Source: Steinernema hermaphroditum
Lineage: Eukaryota; Nematoda; Chromadorea; Rhabditida; Steinernematidae
Assembly (NCBI GenBank): GCA_030435675.1
Contig: CM059625.1
Location: 8,308,001-8,372,000, forward strand
DNA length: 64,000 bases
Reading direction: 5' to 3'
Below the pieces are notes generated by a model. The model searched no databases. It was not told where the DNA came from and saw nothing but the letters and a program-made list of their open reading frames with translations. This document shows positions 1-11,397 of this stretch, one piece after another. A program made the translations under genes and the position numbers. How positions within the stretch are numbered: the first letter of the stretch is position 1; each line of letters begins with the position of its first letter.

Positions 1-3000
1 TATTACGCCGACGGCATTAAACAGGTTGAGATTGAGATTCAAATACTGTTCCCAGAACGTAAAGGCGATACCGTGGGGAAAAGTATCAATTCCGAGTGCT
101 TGATATTCATCACAAATACCGCGGATTTCCTGCAAGTATGCTCGTTAGACTGATAAAGCTAGAGCTACCCGCAGCAACAAACCTTTATCATCTCCACAAT
201 TACGGGTGTGTCGGTCAGACCACTTAAATAGAACGGGATTTGACTGTAGACGATTTTTTTCGTAGGAGGAACATAGTACAGATATTTGTCTCCTGCACCT
301 TGTCGAAGTTTCCGTGGAACAGGATAGAAAGTCGCTTGGGAGACTGCATATAACACGCTTTCATATTCGTACCATGCGTGAAGATAATTGTAAAATCCGT
401 CTTCTCTGATGTATCCAACGTCATCGACTAATGACACCCATTCAGCTCGAGAACAGTCGTAGGACTCTCCGTAACTGCACAGAAGTGAATAAGCTATTTT
501 CACCTCGGGATCGTCCTGCAACCGTATGTCCGCGGTCACATTGCTTGAAGTCGATTTGAATTTCGCAAATTTTGTTTGGAGACGTTGAAGCCATTCCCGG
601 AACATTTCCAACCAATACTTCTCACTTGGCTTTCCATCAGCTAGTTTCACAACATATCTTGAACGCCCTAAAACAAATACCCGCATTTTATTAGCTATAC
701 TATAATATGCCGTTCACTAAAATACCGATAGCTCCATGGAGACGATCGATTAAACTTTGTTTCTGAGCAATATCAAAATTTTCGCTTCGAAGAACTACAT
801 GCATGGGATAGAAGCTGAAGTATTTATCCCGAGCTTTCAAAAACGCAGCTGGGGCGGTTTGTGCGGGAAGAACATCCGAGAGCTCTAATCCGACACATAA
901 ATCTCCCACTCCCCACATTCCGCAGCAGAACATCCCACAGCAGGAAAGCAGCACAATTATTATCTATAAGAACATACAATTAACTGAAAATTTCACAGAA
1001 CCGTAAACCAACCTTTGTGACCCGACACTTCATGAATGGAATGTAATAATTTCGTAGGAAAGCGTGGAGAGTCCAGGGGCGGACAAGATTCTCTTCATTG
1101 TCATCCACACCGTTTATAGAAATTAAACTGCGATACGGTGGATTTTCGTCGGAAACTGCTGGTTTTGTCTTAATTATTATTATTATATAACAATGTACGC
1201 ATCGACGTGAGACTTACGTATAGCACTTGTGCTTTCAAAAATTGCGGCCTTTCTTGGAATGAATCCTCTTCACTCGTACTTTCATTAGAAATAGTCCGAT
1301 AGTGAAAATCCGATGCACTTAGCTTCCTTCTCCTTTGCAAATCCATAGCAATCATTGCAGGGTATGCGGTCATAATAGCAACAAGATTGAAGGTGAGAAG
1401 AATGGATGACTGAAATTGGAAAATGTCTTCCCGCGTTGATTCCGCGGTACCTGTGCACAGAAAGATCGAAGCGCAGGAATTGGTAAGAAAGTTCCTGCGA
1501 GGAACGATAAAATATTGTTTGTAGAAGTCATGAGAATAGACATTCCTGTTTCCTTCATAAGGACGCCAATCTCATTCTTATTCACATTCGATATAACTTT
1601 GTGGTAATTGTGAAGCAACATAAACATGTTATTGACTCCAATTCCGAGCGTAAGGAATGGCACAATCTATAAAACGTTTGTAGGTACAAAAGAACAAATC
1701 TCATGTACCTGGGTAGTTGCGGCGTTAAACTCAATGCCCAGCCACGTTGCCAACCCCAGACCAGAAATACTGGCATATGTAACAGTTAACACTCCAGCAA
1801 AACCAAGTCCCATCGACGAGTTAATGCTCAAAAAACAATACCAATCTCGTTTCATTTGCGAGTAGATTGCGTACAAGAGCTGAAGCAAAACAATTAAAGT
1901 TGCACACCCATGAATTCACGTACCATCAAGAAGTACCCCACAAAAATAATTGTGTAGTTAAACTGACAGAATTCTTCCAGCATATCGGCCATTGACGTCG
2001 AAGCAAGAGGATGTATGATCCTACGTGCACGGCTTGCACCGCCCGCCGCTGAGGTGGTATCATTCTTCAGGAAATTCAAAGGGTGGTTGTATATCGTCTT
2101 TGTGAATGCCCGCTGCCATGTAAGAATAACCTCCTCGGCTTTTCGCAGATCCCATTCATACATTCCGCCCTTATATGACAATAAACGTGACGATGGGTCC
2201 TGAAAAACAGGGTTTCAGATATGAGCATATCCAGGAAGTCGTTGCTCTCACCTTAAAACGCTTGTATAAGTCTTCACTTGACGCGACAAGGAACACAGTT
2301 TGGAGAGCTTCCGCAGTGATCGAAGTGTTTTCGCGACCGAGCTCTTCTTTAGCCCCTCCAACGATCATATCTTGTGGCCAGCGTAGGATGTTGCGAGCAA
2401 AGCCTCGGCATCCACCTTTCATGATTGAACCGTAATCAGGAAGCTTCGGAAGCTCGTCCTAGACACATTTACAAAAGTTGTTGGAACATTTCTGGGGCAC
2501 GATAGGAACTTACCTCAGTCAAGAACTCTAGAGCAATTGATTTGTTACGAATCATTGTCATAAATGAGCGCCGATAACGCATACACTCATCATCTATACA
2601 TAGAAATATATGGATAAAATATACCGTACACAGCACAACTCTTACTAGAGACAACTGACGGATCCAAGGTCAGATCGAACTTGAGCTTCTTGTCAAGAAC
2701 GTGCTTCTTGTATTTTTGGAAGTACTTGCAAAAATCAAAACCATTTTTAGCTGTACTGGGACAGTCAGGGTCGTAGGGATCAATGCAGTATCGGTCGATA
2801 TAGCCTTGACCGATCCCCGACTAAACGATATAAACAGTAACAATACTGAATTTGCATGTTACCATTTTAAACGAAGAAGACAGAGTGCCCATATGATCAT
2901 CGGCAATGCTCTCAAATAACTTAACAAGGTCTTGCGGATTGAACGTGGACCATGAAACTGGCAAGTCGTGTGAAGTATTAAAGAGATACGAAATGTATCT

Positions 3001-4433
3001 CAACTCCCTAAAATAAGTAAAACGTGTACCGATCTACTTGTCACGATAGCGTACTCGGAAGTTATAGGTGGATCAGGACCAATGGGCTTCCCACCTTCCC
3101 AAAAGCAGTCCAAAGGTGTTATCCATACACAAGGCATGAGCTTCTCTAGCACAGGAGCGTAATCTCGAATATCTGAAGTCATTTTTGTTGGATCAACACC
3201 GCCAGGTTTGAAGCAAATATCTCGAAGAGTCCAATTGCTAAAACTCGAAATGGTAGCACAGCAACAATATCACAATACACATACAATCCGTCAACGTTGA
3301 CAGCGAGTCCTGCAATTTCAGAGACAAGATCAACATGTCGTAAGAGACCATCGCGAGTCAAAATGTTTTCGTCGTCCCTTTCCACGGTTTGAATAACGAC
3401 CTGAAGAGAGCGAACAGTGATAAAATTTAACAGTGCTTAAATACCTGGTATCCACCTTCCGATGGTTTCTCTTGGGCAAGATTTGCTAACTTTTCATCTG
3501 TTTGTTCACGTATCCAATGAAGGTCATCAGATTCTGTCCAATTTGTTTTACCATACTTCGTCTCCATATTGGAGAGATAAGCTAGTTCCGCATCTAAGCG
3601 TCCACCCTCTAAACAAATGCGCGGTTCAAAGAGCATGAATATTTCACGGCGCAACTTACTGACAACCCACAATTTAACAATATCAGTTTCGATCTTCACA
3701 TACTGTAACCCATAACACGACAATGAAAACAACACTAGGATGGAACTAATCACAAAGCACGGCTTCCTTTGAATGTAACATCCAAGCCAGAAGAGACAGC
3801 GCTGGAGAAAACTGCGCGAATAGAGCGCCGCCTTGCTCCCGTATGCTTTTCCCTAAATTGCTTTCTGGATCACCTTTCATGAAGTTAGTACAAACCCGTT
3901 GAATCTGTTGAAGCGTCATGTCCGCGTCGCACCATGTTGGGCGCTGGGCGAACTCTCGCTTCCATTTTTCCGAATAATCACCTGAATCGGAATTCCCTAT
4001 CAGCAGCTTATCAAGGCACTAAAGGGAAGAATAAATTCGAGATTTTAAAATGAAAGTGCATGCACTCACGTCAACGCCACCGGGACTCTGTAGACGGACA
4101 AACTCTTCACCAGTAAAATCGCCATTTCTACTTTCTAAGTTCAAAAAACGTTGTGCAGATCTACTGTTGTGTGCAACACCAGATACCACACTTCGTTCTG
4201 CACCAGGAGGTTCGTTGCGTGTTAGCATCCCAAGGCAGATCTTTTTGCCCTGACAGTCTGAAATCGGAAAAAACTTAGCACATATTCAGCATACCCATAT
4301 CAAAATCAAAACAATATCCAATATAGAATAGAGCAAATGTGGTTGAAATAATAAATAGCGCGCGAGGAATCGCAAAGCACTCCACGAATACAATCGCCAA
4401 TCGTGCTTGATAGCTTTGTCGAATACAAGAAAA
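1..4433 (-). CDS. ptc: Patched-family 12-TM sterol-sensing protein, copy A (3' end outside window)
   Basis: Spliced product is a Patched/RND-type membrane protein, the Hedgehog-receptor family, thought to move sterol at the plasma membrane. Exons 5'->3' (minus strand): 4433-4295 (tentative), 4257-4070, 4018-3896, 3852-3660, 3608-3445, 3400-3285, 3237-3045, 3003-2863, 2820-2646, 2593-2514, 2458-2252, 2199-1924, 1879-1709, 1666-1451, 1409-1218, 1168-1013, 963-726, 667-183, 129-1 (continues left). All joins keep frame with gt...ag introns of 37-58 bp. Landmarks in order: WCDAD, LGCYIQRKP before TM1, IETDIVKLWV, NILTRDGLLRHVD, WTLRDICFKPGG, CFWEGGKPIGPDPP, GQGYIDRYC, DPDCPSTAKN, GCRGFARNILRWP, FNAATTQ, LGIGVNNMF (TM4; usually GVDD), PIPALRSF, FPHGIAFTFWEQY. 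The sterol-sensing domain lies in exons 2199-1218. The start codon is uncertain: ATG at 4228 is possible, but an upstream exon with a hydrophobic stretch (ALFIISTTFALFYIGYCF) also splices in frame. No stop or frameshift is seen. The nematode orthologue (ptc-1 or ptc-3 type) cannot be decided. Confidence 0.9.
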
Positions 4434-4838
4434 CTATACGCGGATTGAAATAGTGAAAAAATCACCCGTTACCGGAAGAGCATGGAATCATGCTGCAGAA
4501 AATGTGGATTTTCGGCTCAACCCGAGTACAACTCTGGTGCTAGAAATAAATCTTTCCGAGCGAATTAGAATTTGACGTGACACATATGCAATCACCGAAC
4601 ACAAAACCGCCCAACATTGCAAAGAAAACTCCGCAGCGTTATTTCAAACGAGCGGGAGTACGAGGCTTAATTTGCACCGCTCACTCGCTCGCTTGCTCGA
4701 GCGGGTGGTTGGGAGTGCGATGAGCGAACGCACGAAGTTCGCATGTTCGGTCATCGTTTTCAAGGCGCTGGTTCAGATTTCTCGGTCTCGCCGCGAGATG
4801 TTAAGGCGAAGTGTGTTCCCGGCATAAATGCGTCCTAT
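4434..4838 (-). other. 5' flank of Patched copy A
   Basis: This is upstream sequence of the Patched gene, repeated almost unchanged before copies B (11077-11397) and C (14087-14407). A splice donor of the form TTCCG|gtaacggg near 4470-4480 may close a small 5' exon, but no reading frame joins it cleanly to the exon at 4433. An 83-bp GC-rich stretch (4626-4708) with overlapping CGCTCG/CGAGCG inverted motifs is present here and missing from both B and C. It could be promoter sequence. No TATA box or trans-splice site is convincing. Homology to the other copies stops exactly after 4838. Confidence 0.4.
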
Positions 4839-4992
4839 ACTTTGTTGGGCAGTAAATTTCGCACTTTCCTGAATTGACGGGCCGACAAAACATACAATCG
4901 TGTCACGATAATCCACATAAATTGAAACAGTGGACGCCGTACGTTCGATTTTTTGAGTTGCCATATTGTTTGAAATTGTTGGCACATATGTA
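4839..4992. other. Unique spacer between Patched copy A and mariner element
   Basis: Sequence specific to the copy A locus; in copies B and C the 62-bp repeat starts at the equivalent base. Short open frames run through it on the minus strand, but none resembles a known protein. The last two bases (TA, 4991-4992) are the target-site copy of the neighbouring transposon. Confidence 0.4.
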
Positions 4993-5908
4993 TTGGGTTG
5001 ATGCATTGAAAATGAGCCATTTGGTAAACATCCTTTAATTTCGCCATGTGTACCCATAGGGCATAATTGATAGGCGCGTTGTTTAGTACAGCGAACTCTC
5101 ACTCCACTTTATGATTCGCCGCTTGTCCACTGCATTCCTCTTGCTGTTGCAGGTCTATTCTGTCTTGACGGTCATTTTTTGGCACCTCGAGATGGCGAAA
5201 TGCTAAGTCATGTGCGGGCTTCGTATGGTATTAATTGTGTTATGGACGCTGACTGCTTTTAATCACGTACATCCTTGGGTCTAACCTACTGAACGCACCT
5301 ATCGATCTGTTCGTCATATATCAGAAAGTGACGCAGTCTAAAAAATATGGCCTTCTCGGATCACCATGTTCTGTTAACTCCAACGTTTCCAATTGGTTGA
5401 GTATTATAACAGGCAACAAAGGTATGCATTAGGTAGCTATCACTCACAGCTACCATGCCCACATACTGACTCCACGAGCTCATTTCAACTTTAATGAAAC
5501 AAAGGCCACAAGTGGAAAAAATGACCCTTAGATTCCCAAAAAGTACCACTGCCCAAGATCTCACATTTTCAAGCTGACCTCCAGAATGGCTCTTCGTTTT
5601 GAGCTGATAGACTGTGCTTTGCACATTCATATAGCACACTCATAGCTCTATCTTACTGTCATAAGTGTTAATCAATAAGCGACGATATCGGAGGAAATCA
5701 CTTAGAATAAGGCAAAAAGGTCGAAAATTGGACCAAAACATTTTTCGACCCCAAACCCCTTGTGTTCTATGAACCAGAGATCCGGCTCTTGTCCCAGAAG
5801 TGGGCCGAAGTTGTTGATGCTAACGGCGAATACCTTGATTAGATTGTGTGCCTTTTTGATAATAAATATCTACTTTCAAAAAGGCTCATTTATTATGCAT
5901 CAACCCAA
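4993..5908 (+). mobile_element. Internally deleted mariner-like transposon
   Basis: The ends are imperfect terminal inverted repeats of about 27 bp: both begin TTGGGTTGATGCAT and continue into ATGAGCC after a short divergent patch. A TA dinucleotide flanks each end (4991-4992 and 5909-5910), as expected for Tc1/mariner insertion. At 916 bp it is shorter than a typical mariner of about 1.3 kb. Only the C-terminal part of a transposase is recognisable, so the copy is non-autonomous. It sits just upstream of Patched copy A and is absent near copies B and C. Confidence 0.78.
5672..5842 (+). pseudogene. mariner transposase C-terminal remnant
   Basis: Translation gives DDIGGNHLE, an in-frame TAA at 5708-5710, then KKVENWTKTFFDPKP, LLSQKWAEVV and DANGEYLD before the natural stop TAG at 5840-5842. 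This matches the conserved mariner C-terminus, where an ENW..FFDSKP-type stretch is followed by a KW..V(I/V)DSNG.Y(F/L)D ending. The catalytic D,D34D region and the N-terminal DNA-binding part are not detectable upstream, so the gene is broken by both deletion and a stop. The match is from recalled family motifs, not a database search. Confidence 0.75.
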
Positions 5909-6711
5909 TACTTTCGAATAATTCGCGCGTACAAGCGATAACTAAATCGTTTCCGAGGAAAGTTCCTAGTTTGAGCACATCACTTATGCACGATAAAATG
6001 AGGCAAGAAACTGTTATATAGGCGGAGTCACATTGGCATTGACTTACGATGCCGAGGAAAACAGTCTGATGAGCTCCGTTCAACATTGGATCGATTCACA
6101 TAAAAAAACTCAACCATCATGGCAAACTGTTGGACTCCCAGTGGTCTATGCGTACGTTTACATGACGCTCTCAAACAGCGATTTGCAAAATGCAAAAGAG
6201 AAGCTCTTCGCATATTCCCAATGAAGCTCATTGTCTACATGTTGTGTACACTGAAATGACACATGTACAGCGTATTTCAGCAATTACCTTTGACAGAAGT
6301 AACGATAAAATGTTGGGGGTCTTGTATAACTGATTCCAAGACAGCTATAACTGATTCCAGGACAACTGCCGACTGCTTCGAGTGAAAAAAATCAGGACCT
6401 GAAAGCGACGCTAGACGTTAGAAAAAGAGCCTTACCAATTATTTTTCACTATTGTACTCAGCGCCCCGAAACTAGGGATTGGAAAAATTTAAGAATTGTT
6501 TTTTCAGTTTTTTTCACCCCGTCAATATGTCAATATCACGAATTTTTTAACTCATTGAATGTTCACTAAACTTCCCATACGAGGGTGTTTGGGGACAGGA
6601 AAAATGTTGATGAAGTCAGATTTCACTAAGCGTTGCTATGCCATGAGGACGGTTATACGACAAAAAGAATAACTGAAAAAAGAGTCACAGACAAAAGGGT
6701 AACATAGATAA
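5909..6711. other. Non-coding spacer before first 62-bp array
   Basis: AT-rich sequence with no recognisable gene. A 64-codon plus-strand open frame at 6033-6224 and overlapping minus-strand frames show no family motif. The only structure seen is a pair of adjacent 21-bp direct repeats at 6325-6366. Confidence 0.4.
6325..6366 (+). repeat. Two adjacent 21-bp direct repeats
   Basis: Copies at 6325-6345 and 6346-6366 both start TATAACTGATTCCA and differ at a few bases. No function is suggested. Confidence 0.75.
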
Positions 6712-8365
6712 AGGCACTTCTGTTTGTTGGATCTGACTCTCTACGAGGCATCTCTACGCGGGAAACGCCTCGGAGGCACTTCTGTTTGTTGGATCTGACC
6801 CTCTACGAGGCACCTCTGCACGGGAAACGCTTCGGAGGCACTTCTGTTGGTGGAATCTGACTCTCTACGAGGCACCTCTGCACGGGAAACGCTTCGGAGG
6901 CACTTCTGTTGGTGGAATCTGACTCTCTACGAGGCACCTCTACACGGGAAACGCCTGGGAGGCACTTCTGTTGGTGGAATCTGACTCTCTTCGAGGCATC
7001 TCTACGCGGGAAACGCCTCGTAGGCACTTCTGTTTGTTGGATCTGACTCTCTACGAGGAACATCTGCACCGGAAGCGCCTCGTAGGCACTTCTGTTTGTT
7101 GGATCTGACCCTCTACGAGGCACCTCTGCACGGGAAACGCCTGGGAGGCACTTCTGATGGTGGAATCTGACTCTCTACGAGGCATCTCTACGCGGGAAAC
7201 GCCTCGGAGGCACTTCCGTTGGTGGAATCTGACTCTCTACGAGGCATCTCTACGCGGGAAGCGCCTGGGAGGCACTTCTGTTTGTTGGATCTGACCCTCT
7301 ACGAGGCACCTCTGCACGGGAAACGCCTGGGAGGCACTTCTGTTGGTGGAATCTGACTCTCTACGAGGCACCTCTGCACGGGAAACGCCTGGGAGGCACT
7401 TCTGTTTGTTGGATCTGACCCTCTACGAGGCATCTCTACGCGGGAAACGCCTCAGAGGCACTTCTGTTGGTGGAATCTGACTCTCTACGAGGCATCTCTA
7501 CGCGGGAAACGCCTCGGAGGCACTTCTGTTGGTGGAATCTGACTCTCTACGACGCACCTCTGCACGGGAAACGCCTGGGAGGCACTTCTGTTTGTTGGAT
7601 CTGACCCTCTACGAGGCATCTCTGCACGGGAAACGCCTGGGAGGCACTTCTGTTGGTGGAATCTGACTCTCTACGAGGCATCTCTACGCGGGAAACGCCT
7701 CGGAGGCACTTCCATTGGTGGAATCTGACTCTCTACGAGGCATCTCTACGCGGGAAACGCCTCGGAGGCACTTCTGTTGAGGGAATCTGACTCTCTACGA
7801 GGCATCTCTACGCGGGAAACGCCTCGGAGGCACTTCTGTTTGTTGGATCTGACCCTCTACGAGGCACCTCTGCACGGGAAACGCTTCGGAGGCACTTCTG
7901 TTGGTGGAATCTGACTCTCTACGAGGCACCTCTGCACGGGAAACGCTTCGGAGGCACTTCTGTTGGTGGAATCTGACTCTCTACGAGGCACCTCTACACG
8001 GGAAACGCCTGGGAGGCACTTCTGTTGGTGGAATCTGACTCTCTTCGAGGCATCTCTACGCGGGAAGCGCCTCGTAGGCACTTCTGTTGAGCGAATCTGA
8101 CCCTATAACAGGCACCTCTGCACGGGAAACGCCTCGGACGCACTTCTGTTTGTTGGATCTGACTCTCTACGAGGCATCTCTACGCGGGAAACGCCTCGGA
8201 GGCACTTCCGTTGGTGGAATCTGACTCTCTACGAGGCATCTCTACGCGGGAAACGCCTCGGAGGCACTTCTGTTGAGGGAATCTGACTCTCTACGAGGCA
8301 TCTCTACGCGGGAAACGCCTCGGAGGCACTTCCGTTGGTGGAATCTGACCCTCTAAGAGGCGCCT
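6712..8365 (+). repeat. 62-bp tandem repeat, array 1 (about 26 units)
   Basis: Head-to-tail units of 62 bp. Each contains GGCACTTCTGTT, then a GGATCTGAC or GGAATCTGAC stretch, then TCTACGAGGCAYCTCT and CGGGAAACGCC. Unit types differ mainly after CTTCTGTT (GGTGG versus TGTTGG) and in CATCTCTACGCGG versus CACCTCTGCACGG. Each unit holds a CGAGGC...GCCTCG inverted pair around a 17-base loop. Because 62 is not a multiple of 3, an open minus-strand frame repeats every 62 residues; this is not evidence of a gene. The array ends against the 3' flank of Patched copy B. Confidence 0.95.
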
Positions 8366-8695
8366 AGTTTGTGTTGTTGTTGATTGCAACTACTGTTTTA
8401 GCTGAATAAGGCGAAGGCTAGAAGGGGAATGGAAATCTGGCCGAACTGCGGAAAAAAAAATGCAACTTAACAAAATTACAACATGAAAAGTGGAAACACA
8501 TCACAAAATGTTTGAGACCAAGCGACCCTTCATATAAAGCTCCGTAGGAGATACAAGGAAACGAGCATCTACCTATATCCTGCCATAATATTGTTTCGTT
8601 CTCGTATGAAAGGGGGTACGGATAACCTCTTCTTGTTTCCTTCACATGGTCGTATCTAAATATAAGGATTGAGCATTGGTATGCAGATGTAACCC
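8366..8695 (-). other. 3' flank of Patched copy B
   Basis: Unique sequence downstream (on the minus strand) of the last Patched exon. It contains T-rich runs and possible splice acceptors (for example ATATTTAG near 8660), so a further 3' exon cannot be excluded. No phase joins cleanly from the preceding exon without meeting a stop, so it is best read as 3' UTR or flank. Confidence 0.35.
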
Positions 8696-9318
8696 TCAAT
8701 CACAAGAAGGACCCATGAGGCATAGCAGCACAGGCAGCAGTGCCAGTCCGTTAATCAATCCGATAATGATCAAAGCGAACATCACGACAAACAAGTATTT
8801 TACAACGAACTCAAATTCAGAGAAAGCCAGCATGACGATACCAAGGTGGGCTGACAGAGCACCATGGATAACAGGAACAAACAAACGGTCGATAGCAGCC
8901 GCAATTCTCTCATTTCTATCTCCGAGTGACGTTAAGAAGGCAAAAACCACGTGGGCAGTAAACTCGACACCTATAACCCGAAGCTCGAATTCTTTCCGTA
9001 ATGTAAACGTTACTCACCTATTCCGACAGCGGTAATCAGCATCACAGCTGATACAGGGTTCAATTTGATGCCAACGAATCCAAGGAAGCCAGCAAGTTCA
9101 ACAGTCATAAGGATCAGTATCACCATAATACAGGAGGCCGACCACGGGTTAATCAGCAACAGGGAGATAACGCAAAAGACAGCCACCATTATTACGCCGA
9201 CGGCATTAAACAGGTTGAGATTGAGATTCAAATACTGTTCCCAGAACGTAAAGGCGATACCGTGGGGAAAAGTATCAATTCCAAGTGCTTGATATTCATC
9301 ACAAATACCGCGGATTTC
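8696..9318 (-). pseudogene. Patched copy B, 3' exons (TM8-TM12 region)
   Basis: Two exons, 9318-9018 and 8970-8696, joined by a 47-bp intron with one base carried over. They encode the C-terminal half of Patched: FPHGIAFTFWEQY, INPWSAS, MTVELAGFLGFVGIKLNPVSA, the second-half VGIGVEFTAH motif, FLTSLGDRNERIAAA, FSEFEFVVKYLF and LPVLLCLMGPSCD, then TGA at 8696-8698. The conserved glutamate in GVEFT is present. The first 168 window bases match 9190-9357 with one difference seen, so copy A presumably continues the same way beyond the window. The block is intact, but the exons that should precede it are missing: the adjoining intron is broken at about 9357 and continues into a 62-bp repeat. The stop is assumed to be the natural end. 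Confidence 0.8.
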
Positions 9319-9357
9319 CTGCAAGTATGCTCGTTAGACTGATAAAGCTAGAGCTAC

Positions 9358-9443
9358 TCGCCTCGGAGGCACTTCTGTTGGTGGAATCTGACTCTCTACG
9401 AGGCACCTCTGCGCGGGAAACGCCTCGCAGGCTTACTGTTGAG
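9358..9443 (+). repeat. Single 62-bp repeat unit (plus part) at a deletion junction
   Basis: About 1.4 units of the 62-bp repeat (GGAGGCACTTCTGTTGGTGG..., then CGGGAAACGCCTCGCAGG) lie between the 3' and 5' blocks of Patched copy B. Identity to copy A ends within the intron at 9357 and the repeat begins within a few bases. The right edge fades at about 9440, followed by diverged Patched intron sequence. Confidence 0.85.
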
Positions 9444-9511
9444 CATGTAAGCATGACATCTATCAGGTTGGAGATGGAACTTCTGATCGGTACTATTCAA
9501 TTTTTTCTTAC

Positions 9512-11076
9512 CGTTTCAAAACAAGAAGCCAAAGTGCCCATGTCATCAGCAATATCTTTAAACAATTTAACGTCCTCTTCCGGCTTGAACGTTGACCACG
9601 AAACTGGCAAATCGTGTGCTGTATTCAAGATATATGCAACGAGACCCAACTCCCTAAAAACGGATGTGTACTGATCTACTTGTTACTATGTACACACTCA
9701 GACTTAAAGGTGGATCAGGCCCAATAGGCTTCGCCCGTTCCCAAAAGCAGTCCAAAGGTGTTATCCATGCACAAAGCACGAGTTTCTGTAGCATTGGAGC
9801 GTAATCCTGAACACCTGAAGACATTTTTTGCTGGATCAATACCGCCGGGTTTGAAGCAAATATCTCGAAGGGTCCAATTGCTAAAACTCGAAATGGTAGC
9901 ACACCAACAATATCACAATACACATACAATCCGTCAACGTTGACAGCGAGTCCAGTAATTTCAGAGACAAGATCAACATGTCGTAAGAGACCATCGCTAG
10001 TCAAACTGTTTTCGTCGCCCCTTTCCACGGTTTGAACAACGACCTGAAGAGAGCGAACAGTGATAAAATTTAAGAGGGCTTAAATACCTGGTATCCACCT
10101 TCCGATGGTTTCTCTTGGGCAAGATTTGCTAACTTTTCATCTGTGTGTTCACGTATCCAATGAAGGTCATCAGATTATGTCCAATTTGCTTTACCATACT
10201 TCGTCTCCATATTGGAGAGATAAGTTAGCTCCGCATCTAAGCGTCCACCCTTTAAACAAATGCGCAGTTCAAAGAGCATGAATATTTCACGGCGCAACTT
10301 ACTGACAACCCACAATTTGACAATATCAGTTTCGATCTTCACATACTGCAATACGTAACACGACAATGAAAACAACTCCAGGATGGAACTAATCACAAAG
10401 CACGGCTTCCTTTGAATGTAACATTCAAGCCAAAAGAGACAGCGCTGGAGAAAACTGCGCGAATAGAGCGCCGCCTTGCTCCCGTATGCTTTTCCCTAAA
10501 TTGCTTTCTGGATCACCTTTCATGAAGTTAGTACAAACCCGTTGAATCTGTTGAAGCGTCATGTCCGCGTCGCACCATGTTGGGCGCTGGGCGAACTCTC
10601 GCTTCCATTTTTCCGAATAATCACCTGAATCGGAATTCCCTATCAGCAGCTTATCAAGGCACTAAAGGGAAGAATAAATTCGAGATTTTAAAATGAAAGT
10701 GCATGCACTCACGTCAACGCCACCGGGACTCTGTAGACGGACAAACTCTTCACCAGTAAAATCGCCATTTCTACTTTCTAAGTTCAAAAAACGTTGTGCA
10801 GATCTACTGTTGTGTGCAACACCAGATACCACACTTCGTTCTGCACCAGGAGGTTCGTTGCGTGTTAGCATCCCAAGGCAGATCTTTTTGCCCTGACAGT
10901 CTGAAATCGGAAAAAACTTAGCACATATTCAGCATACCCATATCAAAATCAAAACAATATCCAATATAGAATAGAGCAAATGTGGTTGAAATAATAAATA
11001 GCGCGCGAGGAATCGCAAAGCACTCCACGAATACAATCGCCAATCGTGCTTGATAGCTTTGTCGAATACAAGAAAA
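9512..11076 (-). pseudogene. Patched copy B, 5' exons, with stop and frameshift
   Basis: Homologous to copy A positions 2863-4433. Exons by homology: 11076-10938 (tentative), 10900-10713, 10661-10539, 10495-10303, 10251-10088, 10043-9928, 9880-9687, 9649-9512. Two lesions are seen. Codon GAA of copy A is TAA at 10175-10177, and a run of five A becomes six at about 9825-9830, shifting frame after the CFKPGG motif. The exon 9649-9512 is clearly diverged from A (for example STFKPEEDVKLF against STFNPQDLVKLF, one codon shorter), while exons further right are near identical. The source is therefore a paralogue or a divergent allele. Exons equivalent to A 183-2820 are missing. Confidence 0.85.
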
Positions 11077-11397
11077 CTATACGCGGATTGAAATAGTGAA
11101 AAAATCACCCGTTACCGGAAGAGCATGGAATCATGCTGCAGAAAATGTGGATTTTCGGCTCAACCCGAGTACAACTCTGGTGCTAGAAATAAATCTTTCC
11201 GAGCGAATTAGAATTTGACGTGACACATATGCAATCACCGAACACAAAACCGCCCAACATTGCAAAGATTGGGAGTGCGATGAGCGAACGCACGAAGTTC
11301 GCATGTTCGGTCATCGTTTTCAAGGCGCTGGTTCAGATTTCTCGGTCTCGCCGCGTGATGTTAAGGCCAAGTGTGTTCCGGTATAAATGCGTCCTAT
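11077..11397 (-). other. 5' flank of Patched copy B
   Basis: Near-identical copy of the flank of copy A, lacking the 83 bp found at 4626-4708. It ends at GCGTCCTAT, where the 62-bp repeat starts at 11398. No gene is seen. Confidence 0.5.

Noticed and set aside
3609..3659. Apparent insertion VSKLRREIFMLF in the conserved KLWV...GGRLD region of Patched
   Set aside because: It is a 51-bp intron with gt...ag borders; splicing gives KLWVVKGGRLDAEL, matching the family.
3853..3895. Apparent +1 frameshift near 3810-3820 common to all Patched copies
   Set aside because: A 43-bp intron at 3853-3895 restores the frame and yields LQQIQRGKAYGSKAALYSR, which fits Patched.
4773..5102. Minus-strand 109-residue open frame next to the mariner element
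   Set aside because: It crosses the transposon boundary at 4993, has no recognisable domain and overlaps the Patched flank.
6033..6224. Plus-strand 63-residue open frame (and overlapping minus-strand frames at 5886-6231)
   Set aside because: No family motif, no neighbouring exon that splices to it, and length within chance expectation.
8418..8699. Further Patched C-terminal exon
   Set aside because: No donor/acceptor pair joins it to the 8696-8970 exon in an open phase; treated as 3' flank.
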